DNA from: Nephrocerus scutellatus
Taxonomy: Eukaryota; Arthropoda; Insecta; Diptera; Pipunculidae
Assembly (NCBI GenBank): GCA_947095585.1
Contig: OX352761.1
Location: 67,486,316-67,550,315, forward strand
DNA length: 64,000 nucleotides
Direction of reading: 5' to 3'
The notes under the pieces were generated by a model. That model made no database searches and was not told the DNA's origin. It worked only from the letters and a program-made list of their open reading frames with translations. Below are positions 8,340 to 19,406 of the stretch, piece after piece. Position numbers and translations under genes: made by a program. Position 1 is the first letter of the stretch. Every line of letters starts with the position of its first letter.

Positions 8340-10420
8340 TCATGCCTTTACATACCTCGCCATAAAATTGCGATTACCTTTACAATCTAAGTCCGTTTGA
8401 ATGTTGTTAAATTCATTACGCGTCACCATCCTGTGGGTATAGTTATGGTGAGTTTCATTTTCGGATTGCAAAATTAAGCTACTCAGATTCATTGTGGGTT
8501 GATAAAAGGCTTCAATTCTTGTGTTGAAGTTTTCGATGGAGTGTATAGCTATCATTCCATCCGTGATTATACACGCCTTGTGCATTGTTATCGCTCCAGT
8601 TTCGCTTATAGTTGTGGTTGCCACTTCCTTGTTACAGATGATGTTTATCGTGTGCTCTTTTTGGGAGATAAAAATCCATGTACTCGGGTCGTGTGTAGGA
8701 ATCCACATGTTTTTTGGTTGTGTAAAACGTATATCACAATCCACATGTTTTTTGGTTGTGTAAAACGTATATCACAAGTTTCTGCTCCTTTGTTCATGAT
8801 TAATGCAATCTCGCAAGGTGTGGGGTTTATTAGAGTGTTATGAATTACGTTGTGTATCATACAGAGGTATTCAGCAGGCTTAATGGACTTGCAGATGGAG
8901 AGCTCGCCTTCAGACATTTGGTAGTATGATTCCCTATTTAAACTCATCAGTAATAATTCACTTGATGGTTGTAGGTATGCGTACATGTTCTTGTGCTTGG
9001 TTGGGATGGCGATCGGTTTGATGACTTGATATACTTTGTTGTTCAGTAAGGGTATCTTGAGTTCAAACATTAATGTATTTTTTGTCTGTCCAACCTTGGC
9101 TGTCATCAGTTGGTACATCGATATCATGTTGTTGTTGTTTTCTCCATATATGGTAGCGTCAGCTGGGATGAATTCGTGTATTTTTTGTAGTTCGGTCTTG
9201 AGTTGATCGGGTTTAAGGATAAGTGTGTTTATTTTACTATGATGGATATCAGTGATGACATCAATTAGTTGTTGTTGCGTTGCTGCAAAAGTTGTCATTT
9301 CTATGGATAGATGTATCCATAGAGCCATAAATTTTTGAACTGCTGTATTCTCATTCTCATTTCTTTGAATGAGGTTGAACATTAACATTGTTTGTTTGTC
9401 AATTGCTTCGAGTTGGTTGTTTACCGCCATCCAGTCCTTTTTTATAATGTTCACTGTTGCTTAGGTTATTGTGATTTGGTTTTTCAGCAATTTGTAAATG
9501 TGTTGTTCATTATTTTTTATGGAAGTGATTTCATCATCGTATCGTTGTGCATCCTCTTGGTCGAGAATTCCAAATAATTGGTTGGTCAGCGTTCCTATTA
9601 TGTTTACCAATCCTCGTTTAGCCCGAGCATGTTGATAACTGGGTTGAAATATTTCATTGTTGCGGTTTATGTTTAGTAACTGCTGTTTCATTTCTAATAC
9701 CGCAGGTCTGCAAATTTGCCTTAGTTGCATCCATCCGTTATCCTCTTGACATGACTTAACTATTCTCTCCATCGCCGCGTTATACACTTCAACTTCTAAC
9801 AATATTGATGATAGATTGAAGTATGACATAATAGTCCATTGCTGATGTGATAGTTGGGCGATCCCAATGTTCTCAAAATATATTCCTGTTGTAGTGTTTA
9901 GAGGGGTGATATCAAAACTTGAACCTTTCACTTCTGAGGAATAAACACTAAGCAAGCTTAGTAATGGGATCATGGTGTATAATAGTAGCCTTGATTGAAA
10001 ACAGGGTCTTATTTTTCCTTTGTTAGGTTTAGGTTGGGGAATGGTCTTCATTTTCTCTGCAGGCTTTTTTACCTCTTCCACAGCTGCAAGCAGCATCATC
10101 CAAATTCTTGGTCGTTTTTTATCTTCGTGTAAGGGTTCCTCAATCATATTATGTTTCCTTTGGTTGGATTTCTGGCTAACAGTGGTTGACAATAATTTAG
10201 TCAGTGTGGTAGCTGAGTTTGTGCATTGTTCTTTTTCGGCACCTTGAATTGGTAGAGGTACCAATTTTGTTATTGGCCTTTTTATAAGGACCCTTTCGGG
10301 GCCGCGGGGTGTTGCGACACGAACAAGTCCATCCATCCCTGGGTGAACTTCTATAATTCGTCCAGTTATCCATCTTGATGGTGGAATATTATTGTCACGA
10401 ACAAGCACTAATTGTCCCAA
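8340..10420 (-). pseudogene. BEL-B envelope-like glycoprotein gene (F type), broken; overlaps pol end
   Basis: The frame 10420-9461 starts with the C-terminal DNA-binding tail of pol (RWITGRIIEVHPGMDGLVRV). Further on it has a hydrophobic signal-like stretch (LLLYTMIPLLSLLSVYSSEV) and an ectodomain with a furin-type site (ARAKRG) followed by a hydrophobic fusion-peptide-like segment. This resembles the F-type envelopes found in insect retroviruses and some BEL elements. The reading passes to a second frame at 9461/9454 (to 8645) and then to a third (8744-8340) because of a 38-bp direct duplication at about 8701-8776. The anchor lies beyond the 7430-8335 insertion. The gene cannot make an intact product. 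Confidence 0.75.
8701..8776. repeat. 38-bp tandem duplication inside the BEL-B envelope
   Basis: The segment atccacatgttttttggttg through aaaacgtatatcaca occurs twice head-to-tail. Thirty-eight is not a multiple of three, so it shifts the envelope frame; the frames ending at 8645 and starting at 8744 meet here. Confidence 0.85.
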
Positions 10421-10495
10421 CTCTAAATCTTGTGTTTTTGTGGTCCATTTTGTCCGTTGTTGTAGTTGATGTAAATATTCTTGTGACCATTTCTT

Positions 10496-12124
10496 CTAAA
10501 AGTCTTCTTTCATCTTTAGGATTAATTTCCATCTTGTTAATGAATTTATTTTCTCTTCTGAAGTGCTGGTTTCTGGTTGCGTTATTAAGGTTTCTCCAAT
10601 TAAAAAATGGCCAGGGGTTAAAAAGGTTGGATCACTTGGATCGTTGGTCATTGGTGATATTGGCCTTGAGTTAAGACAGGCCTCTATTTGACAGGTTAAC
10701 GTGGTTAGCTCTTCAAATGTTAAAGTGGCTTCGCCTATGACTCTTTTTAGATGGGTTTTTACAGATTTTACGGCGGCCTCCCATAATCCACCGAAATGAG
10801 GTGCTCCTGGCGGTATGAAATGCCATTTTATTCCGTGTTCGGCGATAGAGATTGAAGCAATGTGTTCTACTGTCTTCAATGTTTTTGATTCAATCACCTT
10901 GCTTGCGCCCACAAAGTTTGTACCATTGTCGCTAAAAATGTCCGTGCATATACCTCTACGTGATATGAAGCGTTTATAAGCTGCTATGAAGGCATCCGTA
11001 GTTAGATCGCTGACTACCTCAATGTGGACAGCTTTTGTTGCCATACACACAAAAATCGCTAGGTAGCCTTTGTATGATTTATTACCTCTACCTTTTGATA
11101 CTCTCACACTGAATGGTCCAGCGTAATCGACACCTGACTTTAGGAATGGCCTGGCGGGAGTTAGCCTTACATCTGGGAGATTTCCCATTAATTGATTCTT
11201 AATGGTTTTGGTAAATCGATGACATCTTAAACATTTGGCTATTTGTTGTCTTATCAAATTTCTTCCATTTATGATCCAATATTTTGTCCTGATGTGGGCT
11301 AGTGTTAACTGGGTACCACCATGCATTGTTGATGTATGACCTTCTTGAATTATTAGGTTTGTAATTGGATGTGATTGTGGAAGAATTATTGGATGTTTTT
11401 CATCATATGACCAGGTGGTTGAATTGTGTAACCGTCCGCCAACTCTTAACACATCGTTCTTTAAAAATGGTGAAAGTGACAGCAATTTACTTTTACAGTT
11501 AATCGGTTTGTTGTTTTTTAGGTCACGAATTTCACTTTTGTATTGACTTTCCTGCGCATGTTTGATTAAGTGAGTGAGCGCCTCTTTCATTTCTTGTGGT
11601 GAAATTATGGTATTTGGTTCGTATTTCACTAGTTTTAGCTTGTTGATGAAGCGTTTGCAGTATGACACTATTCTCTGAATTTTCTTTAAATTTGAATGTG
11701 TCACGTATAGCTCATCAAAGACATCTTTCATGCTTATTAATGTTGTTGTTTTAGATACCGCCACTAGTTTTTTATCTGGAATGTCTTCAGTTGCTATTTC
11801 TACCTTTTGAGTTGGCCAGTCCTTTGGATTGCTTGTTAGCCAACTTGGCCCATTCCACCATAATTCATGTTTGCCTAGGTTCTTAGGTTCTACGCCCCTT
11901 GACGCACATTCAGCTGGGTTTTCGGTTGATTTGATATAATTCCATGTTGATGGGCTTGTGAGACCGAGAATTTCAGATACTCTGTTTGCCACAAATGTTT
12001 TGAATCGGTATGGTTCTGCTTTGATCCATAAAAGCACAATTTTCGAGTCTGTCCATGTGTGTGTTGTAATATTTGGAATACGGAAGCTTTTTATCACCTT
12101 TGCCATTAGTTTCGCAAGTAGCAA
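10496..12124 (-). CDS. BEL-B pol: RNase H remainder and integrase
   Basis: A 542-residue frame. The first ~90 residues (TWTDSKIVLLWI, STENPAECASRG) are the end of the BEL RNase H region. A His/Cys zinc-binding segment follows (LIIQEGHTSTMHGG ... CLRCHRF). The integrase core has Asp333 in SGVDYAGPF, Asp399 in FSDNGTNF and Glu449 in GGLWEAAVK, the complete DDE triad. Integrase joins the cDNA ends to host DNA with 5-bp staggered cuts in this superfamily. The reading continues into the 10420 frame for the pol C-terminus after a frameshift near 10490. The core is intact by eye, but the element lacks part of its RT. Confidence 0.85.
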   Translation of the reverse strand: MLLAKLMAKVIKSFRIPNITTHTWTDSKIVLLWIKAEPYRFKTFVANRVSEILGLTSPSTWNYIKSTENPAECASRGVEPKNLGKHELWWNGPSWLTSNPKDWPTQKVEIATEDIPDKKLVAVSKTTTLISMKDVFDELYVTHSNLKKIQRIVSYCKRFINKLKLVKYEPNTIISPQEMKEALTHLIKHAQESQYKSEIRDLKNNKPINCKSKLLSLSPFLKNDVLRVGGRLHNSTTWSYDEKHPIILPQSHPITNLIIQEGHTSTMHGGTQLTLAHIRTKYWIINGRNLIRQQIAKCLRCHRFTKTIKNQLMGNLPDVRLTPARPFLKSGVDYAGPFSVRVSKGRGNKSYKGYLAIFVCMATKAVHIEVVSDLTTDAFIAAYKRFISRRGICTDIFSDNGTNFVGASKVIESKTLKTVEHIASISIAEHGIKWHFIPPGAPHFGGLWEAAVKSVKTHLKRVIGEATLTFEELTTLTCQIEACLNSRPISPMTNDPSDPTFLTPGHFLIGETLITQPETSTSEEKINSLTRWKLILKMKEDF

Positions 12125-13114
12125 GACAATTCTAATCTAGGAATTGTTTGCTTCGATTTTATTGGTGCGACCTGTGTTTTTGATATTATTAGATATGGTC
12201 GTGGGGAATCCTCTGTACCGTTCCTTTGGTAGGCATATATTACAGCTGCATATGCCAATTCAGATGCATCGCAAAACCCGTGAAGTTCTATAGAGGAATT
12301 GTTGAACGTGTTAACCCATCTTGGTATTTTTATTTGTTCTAGTTCTGGTAAAGAATAGTTGTAACCGTTCCATCTTGTTGCAATATTTGTTGGTAATGGT
12401 TCGTCCCATGATAATCCTGTTAACCAGAGTTGTTGAAGTAGTATTTTTGCTATTGCTATTGGAAACATATTTTTTTCATCGTTTGCTAATTGTTGTAATG
12501 TGCGTACGGCTAAGTATGGAGCACTCGCTGTTCCAAATGGTACCGTCGTTAGTTGGTATTCTAATATTGGTTCGTGGACATTTTCCCTCCAAAGAATTTT
12601 TTTAATATTTTTGGTCATCCTCATGTATTTGTATTTGGCGGTACATTTTTTCGATGTCTGCTGTGTAGGCAATCTTGTACTTCCTCCATCTTAACAATAT
12701 TGATACTAATTCTTCCTGTAGGGTTGGCCCAACCAATAGTTGATCATTGAGACTCTTGTTGTTACTGGTTTTTGCTGAAGCATCGAAAACAACTCGTAAC
12801 TTTGTTGTAGTACTGCCTTCTTTAATGACTGCATGGTGTGTGGATGTCATTTCGTTTTCACACAGTCGCATGTAACCTAGTGTAATGTATTCCTTAATGC
12901 ATTTTTTGTAGTCGTCGGAGAATGTTGGGAATGATGCAAACTTTTTCTCTAATTGCAAGAATCTAGCTAGGGCTCTGGTTTTGGATGTTCCAAGGATTGG
13001 TGGATTATTTTTGAATGGTATGCGAACCTCATATCTTCCACTGGGGTCACGATGATAGTTTTCATCGTAATGTGTTTGACATTGCTTTTCTTCTTTTGTA
13101 AGTGATTTTTCCAT
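12106..13114 (-). pseudogene. BEL-B reverse transcriptase with the YxDD region deleted
   Basis: The frames 13114-12602 and 12672-12106 carry the BEL RT start (QCQTHYDENYHRDPSGRYEV), TTKLRVVFDASAKT, and the first palm motif with its Asp (AYTADIEKMYRQIQ). The sequence then runs directly from the segment before the catalytic box (ANDEKNMFPIA) into AKILLQQLWLTGLSW, which normally lies well over 100 residues further on. The YVDD box and surrounding palm/thumb are absent, so no polymerase activity is possible. A short gcaatagcaa-type repeat at the joint suggests a microhomology deletion. A frameshift also separates the two frames. Confidence 0.85.
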
Positions 13115-13960
13115 TTGTACTTCTTCTATTTCCTTTTATGACTTCATTCATTACAATGGCAGGATAGTAATCTGCACCTAGTAATATGTCGATTTTGTTC
13201 GGCATGTTGTAATTCGGATCTGCCCATAACAGGTTACTAATGTGAGGCCATTTCCAAGCATTGAAGCTCTTTTCCGGCAGGTCTCCGAGTAGCTGGTCTA
13301 CTATAAGTGCACTTACTTGAAATTGAAATTTTGACGAGAATCTCGGCTTGATGTTAAAGTTGATTCGCTGATCGGAAACGCCAGCTTTAGCTCCTCCTAT
13401 TCCTTTATACTCAACGTGAGTTTTTTGGCTTTGAATGTTTAGTTTTTTCGCCGCGTTGTAAGTTATGAACGATGCTTGGGATCCTGGGTCAAACAATACT
13501 CTGAGCAATTCTGGATAAGAGCCATTTATTGGAACCTTTACTAAGGCTGTGCTCAAGATTACTTGCGCTGTTGTAGATATATTATTTACCATATGTGTCT
13601 CCACCACTGGTGTTGTTCTTTGTGTTGATGGATGCCGTGCCTTTGGTAAATTGTTCTGTTGAGCTACAGTTGTATTTTTGGTGACGCCTTCTTTTGTGTG
13701 GAGAAGGGTATGGTGTTTGCCCTTGCACGCTAAACACGTGCTTTTTAAAAAACACATTTTTGAAAATTTGTGAGTGCCTAAACATACTCTACATAGGTTC
13801 ATCATGGTACAGATCCTGTTGCGTTCGATCGTTGACATTTGCAAAAATGATTTGCACGTGTCGATGTTGTGTGATCCTTTACAATTTATGCATATGTTTG
13901 TTGTTGCTGCTAATGTCGTTATGGCACTTTGGGGTTGTGGTCGACTGCTTGTTGGTTGAT
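13062..13960 (-). CDS. BEL-B gag zinc knuckle and aspartic protease
   Basis: From about 13960 the minus strand reads CINCKGSHNIDTC, a zinc knuckle, and then CRVCLGTHKFSKMC and CLACKGKHHTLLH, the multiple Cys/His clusters usual in BEL gag. The aspartic protease follows with VLFDPGSQASFIT. The expected D-S/T-G is Asp-Pro-Gly here, which replaces the usual Ser or Thr and may weaken the enzyme. KIDILLGADYYPAIV near the end is the protease-RT junction motif of the superfamily. The annotated Met at 13844 lies inside the zinc region, so the true reading starts further right. Confidence 0.75.
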
Positions 13961-14138
13961 GTCAGTTGCTTTTATTTCCGATTACGTCTAGTGATTGGAA
14001 TCGTTTTTCCAAAAACAGCAAAAATGTATGTAGATGTTGATTCTCTTTGGGATCTTCTAAAGTTGTCTCAAAAATTCTGATGGTCTCACTGTCTAATTTT
14101 TTTTGCAAAATGTGAATGATTAAGGCATCGAATTTTTC

Positions 14139-15218
14139 TTAATTTTTTAGTATGTTGTTGATGTTATGAATGGCTTCACTTGTGGTGTCGTGCATTGTTC
14201 TGATTCCTACACTGCTTTCCGTTAGAAAGTTTGGTTGATTAATCAGCTGGTTGAAATATGCTGCTGCCATCACTCTGTTGTTGTTGTAGCGATTATTCAA
14301 TTCAAGATGGCTTACTATTTTAGCAGCTGAACCTCCTAAGTGACCTTTTAAGTAGTTGATTCTATGAGTGTCTGTAATTGTCTTGTTCTTATGCACTAGT
14401 TTTTCAAAGATGTCTGAGAAACCTTTCCATTTCATGATGTCACCATAGAAATGTGGAATTTCTATGTTTGGTAATCGGACTTCCGCTGTGTTGTTGTTTG
14501 TTTGATAATGACTGTCATTCTCCATCTCAATTGTGATTTTTACCACAATGTCATCATGTTCTTGTCTTATGTTGTTGTATTTCTGTTCCATGAAGTATTT
14601 TAAATTCGTCTCATCTTCGTCTGAAGCTTCTAAATGTATCTTCTCGTCGAGGTCCGTGATCTGCTCCATCACCCTTTCCATGTGTTTCAAGGCGAGTTTC
14701 AATGCTTGCTTCGGTTTATTTTCTTGCAAGGCGTCTTCCGCTGTTCTTATTTCCCTATTCAGAGTTCTTATTTTAATTGTCTGCTGTTTTATCATCTGAT
14801 CGAACTCTTTCCTGTTGGTAATTTCTGTGGTTGTTAAATTGACATCGGATTGTTGTTGTATCTTCTTCGTGGCTGTCTGCTCGTTGTCGTCTATTGGTGG
14901 CTCATGGTTTAGAAGTGTCCGCATCTCATCAATTACGAGGTTGTAAATCTCCGCAATCTCCTTTCTGGTTGTTGTATATGGATGATGTTGGTCTAACGAT
15001 GGTTCCTTGTTTCGGATGATATCATCAGTGGTGATGAATTCTTTGTAGAGCTTCTTCAATGCCGCTATTTTCTTCTCCAGATATGATTTTGTTTTTCGTG
15101 TAGCACTTTCTTTGTAATAATTCGTTTTAAATTGAATTATCTTTTCGGTTGTTACCTCTTGTTGTGTTAGTAGCGCTTCCATGTTGTTATGTTGTCTTCT
15201 GGTTGGTGGCTCAGACAA
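14139..15218 (-). CDS. BEL-B Gag N-terminal and DUF1759-type domain
   Basis: A 359-residue frame starting MSEPPTRRQ, the first Met after the primer-binding leader. Residues ~1-230 are lysine/glutamate-rich and probably coiled coil. Residues ~245-355 hold the BEL gag core (LPNIEIPHFYGDIMKWKGFSDIF ... SAAKIVSHLEL), the DUF1759 family that builds the particle. The frame ends at 14139; the following ~180 bp before the zinc knuckle lies in other frames, so at least one frameshift separates Gag from the nucleocapsid part. Confidence 0.8.
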   Translation of the reverse strand: MSEPPTRRQHNNMEALLTQQEVTTEKIIQFKTNYYKESATRKTKSYLEKKIAALKKLYKEFITTDDIIRNKEPSLDQHHPYTTTRKEIAEIYNLVIDEMRTLLNHEPPIDDNEQTATKKIQQQSDVNLTTTEITNRKEFDQMIKQQTIKIRTLNREIRTAEDALQENKPKQALKLALKHMERVMEQITDLDEKIHLEASDEDETNLKYFMEQKYNNIRQEHDDIVVKITIEMENDSHYQTNNNTAEVRLPNIEIPHFYGDIMKWKGFSDIFEKLVHKNKTITDTHRINYLKGHLGGSAAKIVSHLELNNRYNNNRVMAAAYFNQLINQPNFLTESSVGIRTMHDTTSEAIHNINNILKN

Positions 15219-15554
15219 ATTCTTAATGCTTGTTCCAGCCGTAGTTTGTTGGGGACACGGTAACTTCTAGGTGCCGGCTCCTGGTTGGCTTGGAAGCACT
15301 GATGAACAGGATGGTTTTCAGTCACCTTTGTGTGCTAGTTGACTGTAAGTTATTGGCTTTAGTTGAATGATGGCTCTGTAACTTCTAGTGGTTGATGGCT
15401 GGAGTTGTAAATTCCAGTTTCCGTTGGTAGGTGGATCTGCGTCTACTTGGTTGTAAATTCCAGTTTCTGGATAGCTTTGAATGTTGGTATTTTCCAGTGG
15501 AGTTGTAAATTCCGTTGTTGGTTGCCAGTTTACTAGTTGGCTTCGAAGGACCAA
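15219..15554 (-). promoter_or_regulatory. BEL-B leader with primer-binding site
   Basis: Untranslated leader between LTR and gag. On the element strand the LTR end is followed by T and then TGGTCCTTCGAAGCCAACTA (about 15534-15553), the expected primer-site position beginning with TGG. I could not match it confidently to a particular tRNA. The leader contains imperfect repeats with aaattccagtt and gttggc (15340-15540); an open frame through them (15554-15318) looks fortuitous. Confidence 0.6.
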
Positions 15555-16033
15555 TGTTCAGCCTAGGAAATACTTTTCCTTAAACTGACTATCATATCTT
15601 CCGCTTGCCGTGGGTCGGGGCTTAACGAAGATATTAATTCGGCGATAGCTTTTTTTGAACTATATTTTATTGGACTAAAAGAAGGGTTTATATACAAAAT
15701 TACAAACTATCTAACAATATCTAATGCTAACATGACAATAATTTCTTATCTCTAACACGTACAATATGCAAAATGCAGAATTGCATTTGCATGTGAATAT
15801 GCTGCATTTCATATTCACAATAGTAATATCGTCATATTAAGGTAAAGAACAAATATGTGCACAAACAAAATATCTAGTAACAAATTTCAGGGTGAATATG
15901 TGTGGGAATATGCTGAATTGCATATTTACAATGATAAAAATAATTTGTTTTACACCCTACGTTTGGCAGCTTTGGGTTTCTGCATTTTATCACCTACGGT
16001 AGGTACCTTTGGTCTTCACTATGTTCCCGAACA
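15555..16033 (-). mobile_element. BEL-B 5' LTR (479 bp)
   Basis: Plus-strand ends are tgttcagcctagg and ttcccgaaca, giving the TG...CA termini. The inner ~227 bp is repeated at 6951-7177. Left of it lies the primer site; right of it BEL-A LTR sequence (tatactgttacatg) resumes without a gap. Confidence 0.85.
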
Positions 16034-16160
16034 TATACTGTTACATGTCCATGTGTCTATTTTGAATTTTATACTTTTATTTGATAAGGAAATATGTGCA
16101 ATGTGTGCATTTAAATTTTATTAATCTAAGTAATGAAATTTACTATTCTAAGTATCAACA
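16034..16160 (-). mobile_element. BEL-A 3' LTR, proximal fragment
   Basis: Matches 23121-23220 of the BEL-A 5' LTR (tatactgttacatg, ctattttgaattttatac, taagtatcaaca) with a ~27-bp insertion containing aatatgtgcaatgtgtgc. The plus-strand end aca at 16160 is the U3 start; the next bases ttctccgcgcctt are the polypurine tract on the element strand. Confidence 0.85.
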
Positions 16161-17747
16161 TTCTCCGCGCCTTGAACTATTGTTCAAATAAGAACGGTAA
16201 AGTTGTCTCCATCTCTTGAGATAGTCCTAGGAGCTGGCAGTGGTGTGTTGGTCGTTTCTTGTTTTCGACGACGTTGAATGTTAGTCCAGATTTTGTAGCT
16301 CAAGATGATCAGGCAGGAGAAGACAGCAATGTATCCAATCGTAAACTGATGGACATCATGGGCTTATGTTTGGTGCAGTAATTCATTAAGTTGTTGTTGT
16401 GTGAATCATTTCCATTTCCTTACTTACTTCCTTCCTTCCTTTCTTACTGAGCTGGAATAGACGTTGTCCCCATGGATGGCAACTAAATCGTGTTTAACGG
16501 TGCAGTCTGCCGGAATTGTTATAATGCCAGACCGTTGCAGAGTTACTTGAGACACGTTCCTTTGGCAAACGACGTTTAACAGAATTTCGTTCCGTAGGGA
16601 AAATATCCATTGATTTGAATTTCGTATCTGGACCCAGTACTGGTTGTTTGCGAAATTGATAAACTGACATGTTGAGTTGTCGAGAATTTGGTTCAAAAGG
16701 TCGACTTCACACTTGCGAAATGCATGAATGCAACTCATTTTCCGTTAGTGGATAGTATTGGTCTCGATGGAGGCTGATCATTATGTAGTCGGTGGAAGGT
16801 TTTATTGCTACGAATGAAGTGTTGACAAGCACGGGTACGGGAATGACTCGATAAAGTTCATATTCTTCAGATGACAGCAATGGTAGCTTTAGTCTAAATA
16901 TGGTAGTGTTTGAGACGATTCTTCCTTCTACCATCATTAATTTGTAGAGCTGTGCGGCGTTTTCAAATGTCGTTGGAAGATGAAGAGAGGCTGGTAAATG
17001 GGCCTTAATAGTTGTCAATTCCTGTCGCAGCTGATGCACTGAAATAATTGCGGTGCTTAGCCTTCCATGATGTAGCTCTGTCATTAGGTCCAAGATAGAC
17101 GATTGAATTTTTTGAAGATTGGTTACAGTGAGGAAAATTTGAAAAGTCTGCGACATTACTAGCTGAGCTAATTGTTGTCGATATATTTGGGTCGTTGAAT
17201 TGTTGACTTGATCCATTATTTCCTTTAATACGACGTCGAGATTTTGAAATTGTTTTTTGATTCTTCCTTGGTTGTTTCGGATCAGGTTGGCCGTAGAATT
17301 GATAATTGATGTTTGATTTTTCATAATACGTAAGAGATAATCTTCTCCAGCTCGCATATCTATGATGACGCGTGACATGCGTTCGGCATAATCTGAGTCT
17401 AAGACTCCAAATAGGGCATTGGCTACATTTCCCACAATATTGATAGTCCCCCTTTTTGATCGGGAGGATCCTTGTCGCAGTAGTTCATCATTGTCTTCCA
17501 ATTCCTGATAGAGATGAACGAAGTGTTGTATAGAATTGTTGCAGAAATCTTTATCTGTCATGGCTCGGCATAGTGTTTTGAGCTTGATGCAGCCTGCTCT
17601 TACTAGGCTCAAGTCGTTTCGGTAGGGCTTCAGGTCGTAGTAAACCACTAAGTTCCATTCATCCGAAATGATATTTGTGTTTCCTAAGTTTTCAAAATGG
17701 ATTCCGAGAGTAGAGTTGAATTGGAGTATTTTTACTTCAGACCCCAT
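16161..17747 (-). pseudogene. BEL-A envelope-like glycoprotein gene (F type), broken
   Basis: The 17747-16707 frame has an ectodomain with a furin-type cleavage site (GSSRSKRG) followed by a hydrophobic segment (INIVGNVANALFGVL), matching the layout of the BEL-B envelope. It shifts to 16738-16424, ends in a run of aagg-type simple repeat, and the anchor helix is seen in sequence at about 16370-16270 (YIAVFSCLIILSY). The signal peptide is probably TLPTILLISFLL in the 18066-17737 frame, which overlaps the pol end. Frameshifts at ~17740 and ~16720 and the repeat insertion disable it. Confidence 0.75.
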
Positions 17748-18587
17748 GACCCATTGGTAATAGGAACGAGATGAGTAAGATAGTCGGTAGCGTAACGAGA
17801 GGATTGTTTCGAATTTTCTTCTTCGGGAGTGCTTCTGCTTGAGGTAACAGTTCAGGATGTTTACCGATGTGCGGAGTGCTTGAATGTGGCTCTTCAGGAG
17901 GAACTGGCGGAGTTTTTAAGTCGGCTGGAGATTCCAAATCTTGAATTTCAACAGGTAGAGGTGACAACCTGTGAATTGGTCTTCGGAAGATGCTGTTTGT
18001 ATTTCTGCAACGCGCACTACGCCGTCTTCTCCGGGAAAGGTCTGAAGTACTCTCCCCAGTGGCCATTTCATGACTGGACAGTTGTCTTCTTTAATAATGA
18101 CCAAAGTTCCTGGAAGTATATTGTTGCATTTGTGCTGCCACTTATGTCGTTGTTGAAGCTCATGTAAATATTCATTCTGCCATCTTTTCCAAAAGCCTTC
18201 TTTGATGTCTGAAATTATCTTCCATCTTGCTGGCAGATTAGCCCTGGAAGGTTCAGCGACTGGATCAATGGAGTTTGTTAATGGCTCTCCTATAATGAAA
18301 TGTCCTGTTAGTGCCATCAAATCGTTCGGATTAGCTGACATCGGAGTGAGTGGTCTTGAATTCATGATGGCTTCAATTTCAATCACCAGTGTTTCTAGAT
18401 CTTCATAGGTCAATGATGCAGGCTCCATGCTGCGTCGTAGAAAATGTTTTGCCGATTTTACCGCTGCTTCCCAAAGGCCTCCGAAATGGGGTGCCCTAGG
18501 AGGAATGAAATGAAATTCAATCCCTCTTGCTATGAATGCGTGGTGTATCTTCGTTCTTGCTTTGTCAGTGTGAATCATTTCGCTCAA
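17737..18587 (-). pseudogene. BEL-A integrase C-terminal half and pol end
   Basis: The 18587-17916 frame holds the third catalytic residue of the integrase (GGLWEAAVK, Glu40 of this frame), SRPLTPM, and the C-terminal domain (LPGTLVIIKEDN, VMKWPLGRVLQTFPGEDGVV, DUF5641-like). A frame from 18066 to 17737 contains the last pol residues (FRRPIHRLSPLPVE) and then the presumed envelope signal peptide, so pol end and envelope start overlap. The first two Asp residues lie in the neighbouring frame at 18584-19285; a small deletion after the second Asp causes the shift. Confidence 0.8.
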
Positions 18588-19285
18588 CTCTTGTAATTGG
18601 TGGTTGCGTTGTCACAATACAAGTGACGGCAATTACCTCGCCTTCCAATGAATCGTTTTATAGCCGCTATGAACCCCATGGTCGAGAGGTCCGTGACAAG
18701 TTCTAGATGAACTGCCTTTGATGCGAAGCAGCAAAATACTGCGATGTATGTTTTTTGAGGATGCTTTCCCCTCACCTTAAAATGAGTCCTGAATGGACCG
18801 CAAAAATCGACCCCCGCATTAACAAATGGACGCGCTGGCTGGACTCTATGCGCAGGAAGATTTCCCGTTATTTGCGTGAGCAATTTTGGTTTTGCCCTTG
18901 CACACCTGACGCAATTCTGTACGATTGGTCGCGCTAATGTTTTGCGTTTGATGGGCCAGAATTTCTGTCTAGTGATAGATAGCAGAGCTTGTGGACCACA
19001 ATGTAGATTCTCGCTGTGAAGTGACGTCATCAGTAACTTCGTGAATGGGTGTGAATAAGGAAGTGGTAGCGGATGTTTTGTTTCGTAAGGTAGTGATGAA
19101 GCTTCCAGACGAACTCCTACTCGGATTGCGCCTCTATCATCAATGAAAGGAGATAAGCTTACGATTGGGCTGTCCTTTGGGGTCTCTGCGAGTTGTTGTA
19201 GATGTCGTAAGTCCTTCTTGAACTCCTCACCCTGCATAGTCTTTATAATGCATATTAATGACTTATGCATTTCCATCGGCTTCAA
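18584..19285 (-). pseudogene. BEL-A integrase N-terminal half
   Basis: A 233-residue frame with the His/Cys zinc segment (SLHSENLHCGPQ ... CVRCARAK), then Asp160 in AGVDFCGPF and Asp225 in YCDNATTNY. After DNA the usual asparagine-phenylalanine-glycine stretch is damaged and the frame ends, while the homologous reading continues in the 18587 frame. It is therefore one integrase broken by a short indel. Confidence 0.8.
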
Positions 19286-19406
19286 GATACCCGTATCTCC
19301 CTTTGGTTCCTTGTTCTTTGTGGCCCTCGAGTAACTAATAAATCAGAGTACGTAAGCGTAAATGCGTTGAAGTCTTCGGAAGTTGTTTTGATGATCAACA
19401 TTTGAT

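Larger units (their letters stand above)
6951..16033 (-). mobile_element. BEL-B: BEL/Pao retrotransposon with envelope gene, nested in BEL-A LTR
   Basis: Minus-strand element with a full 5' LTR (15555-16033), gag (15218-14139), zinc knuckle and protease (~13960-13062), RT (13114-12106, internally deleted), integrase (12124-10255), envelope (10420-8340 and 7416-7138) and a truncated 3' LTR (6951-7177). It is a different family from BEL-A: the LTRs, primer site and proteins differ, though gene order is the same. Immediately right of 16033 the BEL-A LTR resumes, so BEL-B integrated into that LTR. Confidence 0.85.
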
